This document shows, in pieces, positions 33,969 through 46,558 of a DNA stretch of 64,000 nt (positions are counted from its first letter, which is position 1; each line of letters opens with the position of its first letter). Made by a program: the position numbers and the translations under genes. Location of the stretch: the NCBI GenBank assembly GCA_027946365.1, contig JAPEUQ010000003.1:1550001-1614000 (forward strand), read 5' to 3'. The DNA comes from Kalmusia sp. IMI 367209 (taxonomy: Eukaryota > Ascomycota > Dothideomycetes > Pleosporales > Didymosphaeriaceae). The notes below the pieces were generated by a model. That model was not told the origin of the DNA and ran no database searches. It was given only the letters and a program-made list of their open reading frames with translations.

Positions 33969-35013
33969 ATGATAATACGTTCGCTCGCAAGACGGCCCGG
34001 CGCCATCCAGTCCTTCGCCCGGAGAGTGAGTGTGCGGCCTTACACCGCCTGCGAATTGGCCTACTGACGGTGGTTCCAGACCTGCAGAACTCCCTTTGCG
34101 CGACACGAACACACCGTCCCGTCGCTGTTGAACCACAACGAATTGGAGAGCAATGGCATACCAGGGCTATTCACTAGGAAAGGCTTCGAAATTGCCTATA
34201 CGCAGTATCAGGGCCATATTGTCAATGAGCTAAACACAATGACAGTCGGTAAGCTTCACACCCAGCTCGCCATCGCCATCGCTGTCAACCCGCCCATGCA
34301 CACATGAAGGAGATCCTCAGGCTCACGTATGTTCCACAGGCACGCCGGACGAGAACAAAGCGCCGCAGGCCCTCATTGTCGATTACGCTCGAAACCCGCA
34401 GACTGCCTACGGCTTCAATGTCGCTTCCATGGCCTTCAACAACCACTTCTTCTTCCGCGGCATCAATAGCAACCCCAACGTCAACTCCGTCCCTTCCGCC
34501 GATCTCCGCCACAAGATCAACGAGAACTTCACATCCATCGACTCGCTCAAGGACACCTTCCTCGCGACTGCCGATGCCATGTTCGGCCCCGGCTTCGTCT
34601 GGCTAGTGCAGACCAACGACACCCAGAAGAAGCCGTTGAAGATCCTCACGACGTACATTGCCGGCAGTCCCTTGAGCGGCGCCCATCACAGGCGGCAAGA
34701 GGTGGACTTGAACACACACAACCCATCCTCGTACCAAAATCTGAACGCCGTCGGCGCTTTTGGCGCAAACGCGAAACAGAAACAGCAGCCGAAAAAGGCG
34801 CTGGGCGGTGTCGACGTCGTGCCACTACTATGTGTAAATACGTGGGAGCATGCTTGGCTGCATGACTATGGTGTGGGCGGCAAGATGGCTTATTTGCAGG
34901 CGTGGTGGGATAAGATTGACTGGGAGCAGGTGCGGCAGTATGCTGATACCACGAAATCGGATCAACAGCCGCAGAGCCATGGCCAGGGCTCAAGGCAGTT
35001 CTTGTACAACTAA
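33969..35013 (+). CDS. Mitochondrial small-subunit ribosomal protein of superoxide-dismutase fold (mS42/mS43, Rsm26/Mrp1 type)
   Basis: Three exons (33969-34025, 34080-34248, 34340-35013) encode 299 residues. The N-terminus MIIRSLARRPGAIQSFARR is a typical mitochondrial presequence, exactly filling exon 1. An Fe/Mn-SOD-like N domain (RKGFEIAYTQYQGHIVNELN) and C domain (GPGFVWLVQTND, CVNTWEHAWLHDY) follow. Two of the four metal ligands of true SODs appear lost: the first His region reads FEIAY and the Asp before WEH is Asn. Loss of catalysis with retention of fold is known for the two SOD-like proteins of the fungal mitoribosome small subunit, so I place it there. A linker rich in Gln/Lys (about 220-235) interrupts the C domain. 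Which of mS42 or mS43 it is stays open. Confidence 0.85.
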
Positions 35014-35354
35014 GGAGAAAGCAAGGATATGGTGTAGGATTACATGTACAAAATGTGATGGAAGATTGGACTGGGAGGCTTCACATATAGATGTACATTA
35101 TTGCATTTCCAGCACGATATTGTGGACAAGGGTGTATACATACCCACAAGATGTGAACATGTCCTCAACTTTTTATCATATGCCTCATTTGCTCACTCGC
35201 AAAAGTGAGTCAATGCACACGAGCTTCGCAGCGGGCGAGGTCGCTCTTTTTTGAGCCTAATCATACACCCAAATCGTGGTATAACCATCCCATAACGCCA
35301 TTGCACATGCAGAGTAGAGATTCCTCCATGACTTCCAACCCCTTCTACCCCCGC
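35014..35354. other. Intergenic between convergent genes
   Basis: 3' regions of the mitoribosomal gene and COX23. Nothing recognised. Confidence 0.5.
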
Positions 35355-35878
35355 TCATCCAAACCAACTGCTCTTCTTCCGCGCCTCTTTCCGCGCGTTC
35401 GTCTGTGAACCCCATTAGCCATGATCCCAAGCTCCCTCAGCACTGCATGCTTGTATCCGCATTGCGCACTGGGAAGAAACATGCAAAACATACCCACTGC
35501 TCCTTGCAATCCCTGTATGCCCTGCACATCGTACCCCGTCAGCCTCTCTGTGTATCCTTTCCTGGCCCAGGTATATCCACTCACTGGAAAAAATCCGTGC
35601 ACATCTCACGATCTCCTCCGTTCCGATTCAAGCACCTGATGCTCTTGTTGGCTGCCTCCTGGCACGGATCGAAGTACTCGCTGTACGCCTTGCTATAACA
35701 TATCCCCATCAGTAACTTTCTTTGAAATTCAATGTCCCATGGGTTGGACGCTGTCAAGGAGAAAGCGAGGGCGCGGGAGAGAGGGTCCGTACGTTTCGAA
35801 GCGCGTGGCGGTCGGGCCGGTCCATGATGCAGACTCGGAGGGGGTGTCTTTGGGGGTTGGGGAGGACTTGTCGGACAT
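35355..35878 (-). CDS. COX23: COX23, twin CX9C cytochrome c oxidase assembly factor
   Basis: Four short exons (35878-35793, 35692-35585, 35521-35494, 35402-35355) encode 89 residues. The core reads KAYSEYFDPCQEAANKSIRC then CTDFFQAYRDC, two CX9C motifs (Cys39/49 and Cys60/70) that form the disulfide-linked helical hairpin imported by the Mia40 relay. Cox23 works in the mitochondrial intermembrane space in copper delivery and assembly of complex IV. The N-terminal region is short and polar, and the C-terminus is basic (ARKEARKKSSWFG). The second CX9C is split by an intron after Gln65. Its neighbour, divergent genes aside, is another mitochondrial gene in convergent orientation, probably by chance. 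Confidence 0.9.
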
Positions 35879-37831
35879 GGTAGCGCGTGTGTGCTGGTAC
35901 CTTGAGGTCTGGATGGTTGATGGGTGATCGAGATGCGAGGTTGCGGAAGGCAAGAATTGGCGGGCCGAGCTGCTGGCGGAGATGCGCGAGTTCCAGGCGC
36001 ACGCGACGCGATGGCAGTCTTCGCCACTGCAAGCAACCTAGGCACTAATGTACAAAAGGCGCGAAAGCAAACCAAGGTAGCACAGATATTAGACTCTCTT
36101 AGTCGTCATCGGATATAATTTTCATGTCTGTGAAGTCAATTAGTGTTGCGTGAGGTATGTTTTATTACAGCTATCTGCCACTGTAAACATCAGCCTGGGC
36201 ATTCATAGCTATGGACGGTATGTTATCATTGCTGACTTATTATACTCTGCGGCGAAGGGTCATGATGTTGCCTTCTTTACACGGTGCAGGCGCCACGTGC
36301 TCACGTGCCGAACGGATACTTACAGAACCGACGGCAGCTTGCCTAAGGCGAAAGTATATGTCCTTGCTCGCCGCTGGTATCAAAAGTGAATCCAAGCTCA
36401 TTCCTTCATTTTTCCAAACTCTAGAATAAGCTGCACGTCGCCCAATTCGACAATATGTCACTGAATCAGTCCCTTTTTTGCATTGAAAGTATTTAGCTGA
36501 GCCTTTGGTTGTATGAAAATCAGGTTGCGGCTTCATTCTTTTGCAATGATCTTATCTTAGTTCGGATGCGGCGGAGACATGTGGCTGAACCGAAGAAGTA
36601 CGGTGTGGTGTGAACATGGCTCCACGTGCTGGCTGACGTAGAGATGAGTCTGTGCTGCATCAGATGCGGCTCTATCACAAAACGTGACACCGTTCACACG
36701 CACGCACATTGGTGTAGTCCCACTCCTCGAGCGGCGAAACAGCGGTAATGATCCGACGTAGCATCATCGTACCCGATGGTAAGTCTCCCACAATGCTGGT
36801 AAGAGTCTGGGCCGCACAAGGCTAGAGGTCTTTGTTAAGACTTGTAAGCATAGTCCCGAGGTTTCATTTGTCAGTTAGGATTTCCAGTGGACTGAATTTC
36901 CGTTCACAGAGGACGCGGTCCTTTCAGAACAAAATAGCCATGAAATCTCCTCTCCCGGTGGCTTGGTAAGGAAGCTTGTGCACTCGACCATCAGCTCTAT
37001 CCAATCGTATTGCAGTCCATCTTCTGACACGCGCGCTATCTTCGGGTGTTCTTGCACGTCCGTAAATGACTTCTCGGGCGGGTTAACCAGGCGTAACGGG
37101 CGAGATCATCTCGATGCCTCGCGGCGAGGACCGCAATAAGTCCGCCTGAGCCATAGCACCAATGATCTGTGTGCAAACAGACTCCGACTCTTATTACCGT
37201 AGCCAGCACCATGACGACGGCGTGAGAGCCGACTTGAACCGCGTTATTGGTGTTTGTACGCGTGCTGAGAGGCAGCAGGCTAGACCAGCACTGGAGTGCT
37301 AACTGCCCCTATAAAGATGTTACCACGTTTTGGTGTCGTACACTACGGCATCGAGCTCGTGTCGTACTTGTCACTTGTGCCAAATACTTCTTTGTGGGCA
37401 CTTATAACGTCCCCTGACTGTACAACGTGCACAGCGGATATCTCAGGCAGCTGGCCCGTTCGTCACCGTTACATTCTGAGGTAAGTTCTGTTCGATACCG
37501 CCATTCCTTCTTGGCACACTTCCGCCCCTGCCCGCGGTGTTTGTTGATTGCTTTGAATTCTCCTGTTTCATAGCACGGTTAGCATTTTGACCTGAGGTAA
37601 GCGCATGTGTGCGGCAAAGTATGTGTCAGAAGGCCAGTAAAATATTTCTGCGGCTGTGTTAGCTTTCACTGGTCCCAGTCAGCTATTTAGTATTTATTGG
37701 CTTCACCTACTTTCCCAATCACATCCGAGTCGACAGCACACAACCTTCACCCAAGTCGCAACCGCCAACCCTTTCTCCCACATCAACCCCACCCTCACTC
37801 CCACACACACTTCTTGCTCCATATCAACTAT
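35879..37831. other. Divergent intergenic region, 2 kb
   Basis: Mostly A+T-richer DNA with no gene I can support. A minus-strand frame near 36875-37090 without an ATG has mixed amino-acid use and is only a weak candidate. A CA/CT-rich leader lies just before 37832. Confidence 0.5.
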
Positions 37832-39079
37832 ATGGACGATTTGACAGATCGTTTTCCAGGTCCAAAGGGCAACCACATGGCTACCGTGGCTACCCAAATA
37901 TTCTCGGCGCCTACGGTTGCTCGCCTCAAGGCTGTGAGCGAGCAGCTGTTCCCTCAAGATCCTATCAAGTTCGACCCAGACCGGCATCTAGTGCGTGACC
38001 CTCCGCCAGAGCACCTTTCGATGAAGGACCTTGGCTTCGCGGAAGATGTCGGCGTGTCACCCGTGGCTGTGTCCGATCCTTTCCAACTCTTCACGGTCGA
38101 AGCCATCGAGATCATGCGCGAGGAGATCTTTCAGGTGCCACAGAACTATAAGTTCAGCAGCAACATCGCCGTGTGCCAACTCCGAGGCTATGCAAAAGAG
38201 TGAGTTATCTGTCTCATGCCCGAAAAGGAGACACTTCGTATACTAACGTTCGCAGCTGTGCACCATTCACATGGGCAGCGTGGAACCACCCCGAAACCAT
38301 TGCAGTCATTTCTAAGATTTCTGAAGTCGAGCTTGTACCGGCGCTCCCTTACGAGATCGCTCACATCAACCTTTCCTCCAAAACCGAAGTAGAGGCCCAA
38401 CAGGAGTTGGTGAAGGCAAAGGAGCAGATGCGTCGCTATCCTGAGGACGAGGGCATCAGTGGGTGTCAAGAAGTAGTGGAGACGCCCATTGTTGGTTGGC
38501 ACACTGACAGTTATCCTTTCGTATGTGTACTGATGATGAGTAATGTACGCGATATGGTCGGGGGAGAGACGGCTGTACGCAAGGTCAATGGAGAAGTGAT
38601 CAAAGTCCGTGGCCCGTCACAAGTACGTTGTTGTTTGCAAATGTTTGATGTTACCGCTGATCCATTGTCAGGGCTGTGCGGTGATTATGCAGGGACGGTA
38701 CATCACTCACCAAGCGATGCGTGCCCTTGGAGCGCGGGAGCGGATTACTGCCGTCACGAGCTTCCGGCCGAAATCCGCTTTCTTGAAGGACGACACCGAG
38801 TTGCGAACTGTTCGCGGAGTGTCTAACCTCAATGAGCTGTACTACGACTTTGCTGAGTATCGTTTGCAGATGCTAGAGGAGCGCGTCCGACATGAGCGCA
38901 AGGCCATTGCGACTGCTCGCGCAAATAGCAAGCATTTCAACACTACTGAACACAAGCGCTTTCTCGAGGAAATGGCTGCCTTTTTGGACCAGTCCAACCA
39001 TGAGCTGGTGGAGCAGACCGAGGTTCAAAAGGGCTTTGTGGAAGGCGTTGATCTACCGGACGCTATTATCGACTGTTAG
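37832..39079 (+). CDS. 2-oxoglutarate/Fe(II)-dependent oxygenase-like protein
   Basis: Three exons (37832-38199, 38256-38622, 38672-39079) encode 380 residues; the first intron has a perfect TACTAAC branch site. The double-stranded beta-helix iron triad is visible: His205 and Asp207 in GWHTDSYPF, and His258 in YITHQAMRA with Arg262 available for the 2OG carboxylate. A conserved segment MSNVRDMVGGETAVRKVNGE links them. The last ~90 residues form a charged helical tail. The family inserts oxygen into small molecules or proteins; proteins of this build are common and uncharacterised in filamentous fungi. No pathway partner lies nearby. Confidence 0.8.
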
Positions 39080-40171
39080 AGGAGATGTAGAGATGAGACA
39101 AGACCGAGGTTGCGGTGATGGATATACCTGGAGTCTGTGTATATCGTCAAGTCCGACTGGAAGAAATTTGGCTTAATAGAGATAGGTCCTTCTGACATTG
39201 GTTAAGGGTAGTACATAGGAGATTCGGGGAATGGCTATATAATGAGGTCCAGCTAAAGCTTGGTTGGCATGGTCGTAGCGGCGGCTGTAGCAGACTGTTA
39301 CATAAATATCGGGTATGCATCTGTATATATCATGAACGTGTTCGTGGAGACCAATTCGACTTTTACGTTTGAGAGCTTATTACTCCCTGCTCGTAGGCGC
39401 TGATCAGTATGAAACGACGTGAGAGGTGTTCTGAGGACATTGAATGTTCTGTACGAGGAAGGTGCTCGGTACTAAGTGCAGTGAAGAACAACACAACACC
39501 CACAAGAAGTCTTTGCAAACAACCTCATTGAAGGATGGACTCTAGGCTAATCAAACATTCGGCGACATAGTTGACAACCGATTCAGGGTTCGAGTGCTTA
39601 TGGGGGATGGGAGGGTTAGTTATCGACCGATCCGTCGTCATCTGAAATGAAGGTGCCCATTTGGTATAGTGCTTGGTGTGCCCACAGGACTGGATGCTCT
39701 TATCTTCTCAGAGCAGGATTCAGAAATTGGCTGTATGGGAAGCATGAAGAGCGTGAGGGAGAAAGTGCTGGACGTTGCCGATCAGCTCCTGGACACCAGA
39801 CTAGTGAGCGATGACGAAGACCGGCAGTACGACGATGCGATGGCTATTGGTAGGAAACCGCACAAGAGTCCGGATAGGCGCTGCAAGGGCGATAAAAAGG
39901 ACAGAAGCGTGTAGAGGATTGGGCGTGACGAGGAAGCGGGCCGAGCGTCTATTTGACAGCGCCGGGCAATCGTCGGGGAGCGCGCCAACGGTGTACATGG
40001 CTGGCTCGGCTGGCTCCACTTTGGCTACCTTACTTCTACCAGGCGCTGAGTGCGGCACGGCGAAGCTCTACCTGGCTGTAGAGTTGCATACATGCGGCCC
40101 GCCAGCTCTGGTCTCTCTGTTTTCTCCCTACCCTAGTTGTTCTTTGCCTTGCCCGTGGTGGGACGAGCGCG
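39080..40171. other. Intergenic, 1.1 kb
   Basis: It lies between two plus-strand genes. A plus-strand frame at about 39669-39914 starts without ATG and shows no known pattern. The right part is probably promoter of the RING gene. Confidence 0.5.
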
Positions 40172-43100
40172 ATGAACCACACACGAGCGCCTTCCCCGCT
40201 TGTCACGGCTCGCCCCAAGAATTCCTCGTCGTCCATCGCTTCGATGCACGCCGCCAGCAGCTCGCAGACACTGGCCAGCATGCCCTCGGCCAGCTCCAAG
40301 GCCCGCGGTACCACTCCCACCTCGAGCCGGTCGCCCGCCCAGGCTGGAGAGAGCCGCCCCGGCCGGCCAGCGAGCAAGGACAGCCTGAAGCAGAAGATGG
40401 CCATGATGGCAGAGGAGCCACCGCGGCCGAGCAAGGCGGATGAGGTGAGGTCTAGGGGACAATGGAACAAACAAACCATCGGCTAATCCTGCCCAGCAAC
40501 TCAAAGCGCTGCATTCAGATTTCGACAGCCTTCGCTCTCACCTCACATGCAAGATTTGCGATCGGCTGCTCTACCAGCCCTACACCATATCCTGTGGACA
40601 TACCTACTGCTACAGCGTGAGCTCCACGATAATGCGCACTTGGGAATGGATGCTGACCCTGCATAGTGTCTCTGCACGTGGTTCGTGGCCAACAAAGCTC
40701 GCAAGACATGCCCCGATTGCCGAGTTGTTGTGACCCAGTTGCCCGCCCCTGGCTATGTGGTGAGTGCCCGCGTTGCAAGAATTTCTGGGTTTTGGTCTAA
40801 CCACCGTCAGATCCGGGACATGATCGCCATCTTCATCAACCGAGCCGAACTGCTTCCCACCGGCGAGACAATAGAACAGCACGCGAAATGGCAGAAGGAG
40901 GAAGCCGATGCAGTCCAACAAGACAAGGAAAACAACGACCCTCGCGCCGGCGGCCTCTTCAAGGGGTGCTTCAAGACAACCCACGCACGCGGACCTTCAT
41001 TACAAGTGATTCGCGATCAGGAAGACGGCGTGGAGCGTTGCCCAGTATGTTCGTGGGAGCTCGAGGATGGCGAATGCGTCCAGTGCGGACTTTTCTTCGA
41101 CGACAATGGCGAGTTGACCTGGACCGACAGCTTCACTGGCTTCAGCGACATGGACGAGATGTCTGAGCAGGACATGTCCGGCGAAGACCTCGATGCAGAG
41201 ATGGACATGGACGATGCAGACTTTGATGGCTACGGTGGGCCCGCAGGTGGCTGGCCAGACTACTACCCGGATGAAAGCAACTTCATGATGCAGCGCTTCC
41301 TTGAGCATGGCATGGCACCGCACGCTGCTTTCATGCAACGACGCCGACCCATGTCCCATAGCGAGGCTGGCAGTAGACGATCTTACTCGCAGAGCATCGT
41401 CTCCGATCTACTGACCGAGGAGATGGACACCGTAGAGGAAGAAGACGAGGATGGCCTCGAGGAAGACTCATCTATGAACGACTTTATCGATGACGATGAG
41501 GATCAGTCGTCCGCATCTGCAGGTGCTTCGTCAACTCCTGGCCAAACACCTCAACCGTCGAACAATAGGTCAAGGTTACAAGGCAGAGCCCGTCGAATCG
41601 TAGAATCGGAAACTTCTTCCACTATCTCCAGTGTAATCGAGGAAGAAGAGGACGAGGACGAGGAGGATCAGGGCCCAATCCGCAGAGGTCAGAGGAATCG
41701 TGCGCAAACACGTATCTTGAACCGTGCCAATGGTTCACGCGAACCCTCTGGCCCACCCTCGTCTACATCCACGGATGTATCCACTGATGATCTAGATGAA
41801 GATACGCAGGCACTGCTGCAATCCCAAGGGTGGATGCTACAGCACCACGGGCCTGATGAGATGGGCGAGGATGATGATAGTGATGGAGGGAGAACGACTG
41901 TTGGGTCGACTGTTGGGTGGGATGCGACCGCGATTTCCAATGACAGAGTCCGAATGGGCGGTTCTCTAACACCTACTGCAGATCGACCTCGGCCTAATTC
42001 CACGATTCGCCCACCATCCCGTGTGGGCAACCCTCTTCGGCGACAGCCCTCCGTACTTCCTACTACAAACGCCCACTACGAGGACGGTGAGGCCGACGAT
42101 GACGACTCCGATCTAGACCAAGATGGAGACATCAACATGGCTATGAACTCTCTACGAAACCGACGATCTCGAACCCAACTACGTAACGCCGCCGCATTCA
42201 CGCAGTTCAACAATCGTTACGCCAATCGGGGCATATCTCGAGCGAACCCAACCGAAGCAGACGCTGATGATAACTCAGATCATTCGCAAGATGGTCAACA
42301 CCGGCCACGTACACAAGCTTACAACCCTCGCATCAGCAGACTTTTTGCCGACCATCAACGCGCCCTTCAAGAAATACAGGCAGGCCCGCTCGTAGATCTC
42401 GAACCTCGCTCGATCACACCAATTGCTCGCCCGCGTACGGCGAATAGAAATCGACCAAGTCCGGCACAAGCCTTCTCACCGTTTTTGCCTCCCGCGCCAG
42501 CACGACTGCGCACGCCACTCATGAACAATTCTTCGAATCCGGCTTTCAACCCTCGCGCCCCCACCTCTCCACCTAGGCGGACAGCCTTCACGCCAAATTT
42601 TTCTGAAGTAGTCAATAGCGATGCTACTATTGATACAGGACGTGCAGCCTCAGTATCGTCAGCTAGCACTTCTTCGGTGGTTTTTACGCCTGGTACTTCG
42701 ACGCCTACTTCGCAACAGTCAGGTGGCACACTCTCTCAGCCACAAGCTGGACTGATTATCGACATGGGCGATCGGCCACCCAGTCGGGTGGCTTCCCGTC
42801 CGCCTTCTGCAGCAGGGCGACGCAACTCAGCGGGATTCTCCCCAGTATACGCACAATTTCCTCACACTAACGTTGGTTTGAACATACAAGGTCGAATTTT
42901 CCCTCAACAGGCGGGCAATCCTTGGGGTGCATTTGTACAGCCGCGTATTAGGAATCGCAACTCACGGCAGGTGCTTAGAGAGCAATCTTCGACCGCTACA
43001 CTAAGAGCTGTGAATTCTCGCGCCAATATCAGAGAGCCTGCGGCTTCGCCACAAGGCGTCAGGTCCCAAGCATCGCGTATCGATCTACGTCCTCAACCGT

Positions 43101-43687
43101 CCCGTCGCCGGCTCAACAATCAGGCCTCCGTACGAACTCTGCGAGCAAGTGAACATGCTCGGCCTCCGCAATCACCCACGACCAGTAGCACGAATGGCCC
43201 GCAGTCCGCTTCCGACACCACACGAAGGGCAGAGACAGATCGTCTTGCTCGGGAGCTCATCAATAACAGGATGCAAGTGTTGAGGCCACCTGGGCCGGCA
43301 CCAGCGCGGAACAATCCGTTCGTGCCAGGATTTAGGCGACCGAGTAACCCGTCCGATGTGCCAGCCACAACTAGTGCGACGACAGTGCCTTATCACTCTA
43401 GGAGCAATTCAAATGAATCCAACAACTCGGCTATGTCCTCGCATACCGCGACCGGGGGAGCTCCCTCGCCTGGTCTCACCAGAAGACGTAGCAATCGCCA
43501 TATAACTGCGACACCGCCGGGAATTTTACCTACTATGCATAGCACATTCCAGCCAACGACAACATACAACAGTAACTACTTTCGAGCAAGGCAAAATTCC
43601 ATCGGTAACGGAAATCCAGCCCTCGAAATGCCTCTTGACGCAAATACACGAGGAATGAGTCCAATGATGGCGACTTCACTCATCTAA
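40172..43687 (+). CDS. Long RING-finger protein, putative E3 ubiquitin ligase
   Basis: Four exons (40172-40444, 40497-40616, 40667-40759, 40811-43687) encode 1120 residues. A Ser-rich N-terminus precedes a C3HC4 RING (Cys109 to Cys149: CKICDRLLYQPYTISCGHTY then CPDCR). A second pair of Cys motifs (CPVCSWELEDGECVQCGLFF) follows, then very acidic stretches (EEEDEDEEDQ) and about 700 residues of Arg/Ser/Pro-rich disorder. By family it would recruit an E2 enzyme; the target and location are unknown, though the charge pattern fits a nuclear protein. The third intron is 51 nt, in frame and without a stop, so it can be retained without breaking the frame. Confidence 0.82.
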
Positions 43688-44197
43688 TCGATGAGCATAT
43701 CAGATTCCTGTTGAATGAAAGGCTGCGACCGGGCTCTTTCCTTTTTTCTACCATATTTTAACTCACTCTTTATTAGCACGGGGAGTTTGGACCACGGGCA
43801 TGGGCAAAGAAACGCTACGAAGCATTATGAGAGTCATGACATAAGAGATTCATGTCTTGGGAGCAGATTGTTTGGTCTTCTGGCATTGCACCGGCGTCTC
43901 TTTCTTCGGCATAATACCAATTGGCGAGAAGGTTTTGGGCAATGGAATTTCATTGGACAAAGCATGGTGTGATGCGAGGTCATCTGCTTTTAGCGGGCGT
44001 TGGGAGATACCAATTCAATTATTTCAAGGCTCTACACATGCTTGTATTTATCAACGTATGCCCCAAGTGTCAGCGATGTTGCAATGCTGCTCGTGTTCTC
44101 ATCAGCTCGACGAAAAGGCAATCCTGCCACATGATGCTCAGGCGCGTATAATGCCTCAAGAATGGGTGTCCTACTTCACTGCCGCGGTCTATCTCCT
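43688..44197. other. Intergenic between convergent genes
   Basis: 3' region of the RING gene and of the broken RING-like gene. Nothing recognised. Confidence 0.5.
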
Positions 44198-45633
44198 TTA
44201 GCTGCCTCTACTATTCAACTCATGGAGAAGATCGTTCAGTTCACCTACCCTGTTTCGAATATGCTCAAGAATATCTGAATTTCCATTTTCCACGCTACCA
44301 TCCTCTAGCATTGATTCTGAGTCATTGCTACTGGGATTACGTACTTGATACTCGTTCAATGGTGACCAGGGAGCCAAGTCGGTCAGCTCTAATGAATCAG
44401 GCGATCTGCTACGACCCCTCGGCGATGGAGTATGACACCAACCACTGTAATGCCAACCATTATCCCGTAGTACAGTAGATGATGAAATGGCGAGATTGTG
44501 GGGCTGAGGATACGATCTGTCAGCAGATCGATAAGTCTCAGCAAAGTAGCCGACCATGCCAGGATCGCGAATAGAGAAATGTTGAATCCTTCTACCGCGT
44601 TCAAAGTTCTCGTGCCACTCATCGCGTTGGTTGGTTGCCTGTCGCAGTTCCGTCATGAGAAGTTCTTGCGCTATCCAAAGATCTATAGTTCGGGCGGCAA
44701 CGTCCAAGAGCGGCTCCAAATTCGTAATGACAGATCCAAAGTCACCAAAAAACTTGATCATGCGCGCGTGCAAGTCTGTTGACAAGTCGTTGACGCTGCG
44801 AATCGAGCCTTGATGCAATTTAGCCAAGCGGTAGAGGAGCGCAAAGACGTGGGATAGAGCTGGATTGAGTAAAAGTTTGATGTGACCTGGACAACCGCCT
44901 ATGCCCGTGAGTGCCTCGTCCTCGATGAAGTCTTGGACCAGTTCTCTGAACGCTGCTGCTTCTCGGTTTCAGCGTAGAGATCGTCGAATCTGCGGCCATT
45001 TCCAACGCATAGTCTGATTTCCTGGCACCCCACCGATATGGAAGACTACGCGAAATACTAATGTGGCGAGGCGCTCTGTCATAGTTTTCGCGTTTACCTT
45101 CACGATATCGTTCTCGGTGGCATTGCTATATCGCAGGAACAGTTGGCGAAGAGGCAAGTTCTGGATTTGTCGCTCTCTGCGGCGAAACCTATACCTATCT
45201 CTATCTTCGTTATTCGCTAGTCTTTCTTCTTGATCCCCTCTGAACAGCCTCTCACGATCCAGTGGACAAGTCGTCCTGCCACCATCTATGAACCAACTCA
45301 TTATACATGCGCTGCCCACAGGCGGTCAAATATCTCAGTGTCATTATGGATATTGAAAGGCAAGAACTGGAGCGCGAGGAATTTTTTTGTGCCAGAAACT
45401 TCAGATTCTTCGCCGGCAAGTTCAATGAGCATTCCAGGATAGGACATGCGGCATATAGGGCATTCCGTATGATCGGGAGTGAGAGATTCTGGGTTCAGGT
45501 AGACTGGTCGGCTAAGGAAAATCGGGTAACTGGGAAGGTTGATGTCGGATCTAGTACGCCGGGAGCGGCGACTGCTGGCTATGCTTGCGTTCGCGCTAGA
45601 TAGGGTGCTTTCTGTGGAAGTAGTCGAAGACAT
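44198..45633 (-). pseudogene. RING-finger protein gene with frameshift and in-frame stop
   Basis: The ATG at 45633 opens a Ser-rich leader and the first half of a RING (HTECPICRMSYPG). The frame ends at 45301, while the second half (GSACIMSWFIDGG, TTCPLDRERLF) continues in another frame. The CGH-type centre of the RING is missing at the junction, where only TACG-like coding remains in a third frame. A TGA at 44971-44969 then interrupts the downstream frame. Beyond it, in the same frame, the protein-like sequence continues (FIEDEALTGIGGCPGHIKLL, then a polar region) to the stop at 44198. No GT-AG intron restores both breaks. The original was probably a membrane-free RING protein of about 470 residues. 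Sequencing error at one site cannot be excluded. Confidence 0.55.
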
Positions 45634-46558
45634 ATTATCGTAATGTAGCTTTTCATATATCTATTAGGAAGAACGTGGGGGGGTTGAAATTGGGAATCTG
45701 GGATTTTGGTACCCCTGCTTTATACTAAATGAGGTACTAGACAATTGGATATCTCACGGTGTAGAAAAATTTTGGTAGCATACTTCCATGTTGTTCTGAT
45801 GTAGCGTGATAAGAGCGCTAGTCGCATTACTTCCATGGTATGAAGCGATATAGTGATCGACTGGTGATGACATATTACGCTTCAAGTCCAAGGTATGGAC
45901 AGCTAGATAGTCAAAGTCATTGCTGAGTGTAATGAATTTGTGCATAATGAGGATCATTTTGTGGCAATGACGTCCCTGAAAGAATTAGATACGAAGTTGC
46001 ATTTCTTGTTTGGTCAGCCTTTGTCTGATAAGCTCAAAATTGGACTTCACAATGCTATTTGCTGAATTTTCTGGATCCGTGCTACTGGGCAGGAGTTCAG
46101 CGTGGATAGTGGAGAATAATGCCGGACGCATCTTGGACTTTTGTCAGAAGATATTAAGAAAGCATGTCTGACCGTGACGATCTTTCACTTTGCAGCGAAG
46201 ACAATAAGACAGAGCGACATAATTAGCATGTCCAAGCTTCTCAGGATGGCTGAACCCGCTAGAAGAACAGCTCTAGAGTTCGAGAGGCAGTATTCCGAGC
46301 TAATGGTACTTCACGCGGAGGCACTCAGGGTATCAGGGTGCGTGTCGGTCAGTGCGAGTGATCTTTATCGGGCGACGAGAAGCTTGAGGCATTAGAGTTC
46401 CAGAGACTGGAATGGACTGAGGAGACGTTGTGAGTTCTTAGAAAGATTTTTGGGATGGAGTTCATATGTATTATCTACGGTACAGCATCCGATTTGTTCC
46501 ACTTGGGTTCATGCACATGCGCCCCTGAGCCTATAAGATTGAGAGTCTTGCCTTATTA
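45634..46558. other. Intergenic, A+T-rich
   Basis: Two protein-like but unrecognised short frames lie here (minus 45957-45754 and plus 46141-46395, the latter without ATG). They may be gene relics. No intact gene seen. Confidence 0.4.

Noticed and set aside
36875..37090. Minus-strand frame (…EHPKIARVSEDGLQYDWIEL…)
   Set aside because: It has fairly normal amino-acid use but no ATG, no convincing splice partners and no recognised domain. It could be a relic.
45754..46395. Two short protein-like frames (minus 45957-45754, plus 46141-46395)
   Set aside because: Short, unrecognised and isolated in A+T-rich DNA; the plus-strand one lacks an ATG start. Listed only as possible relics.
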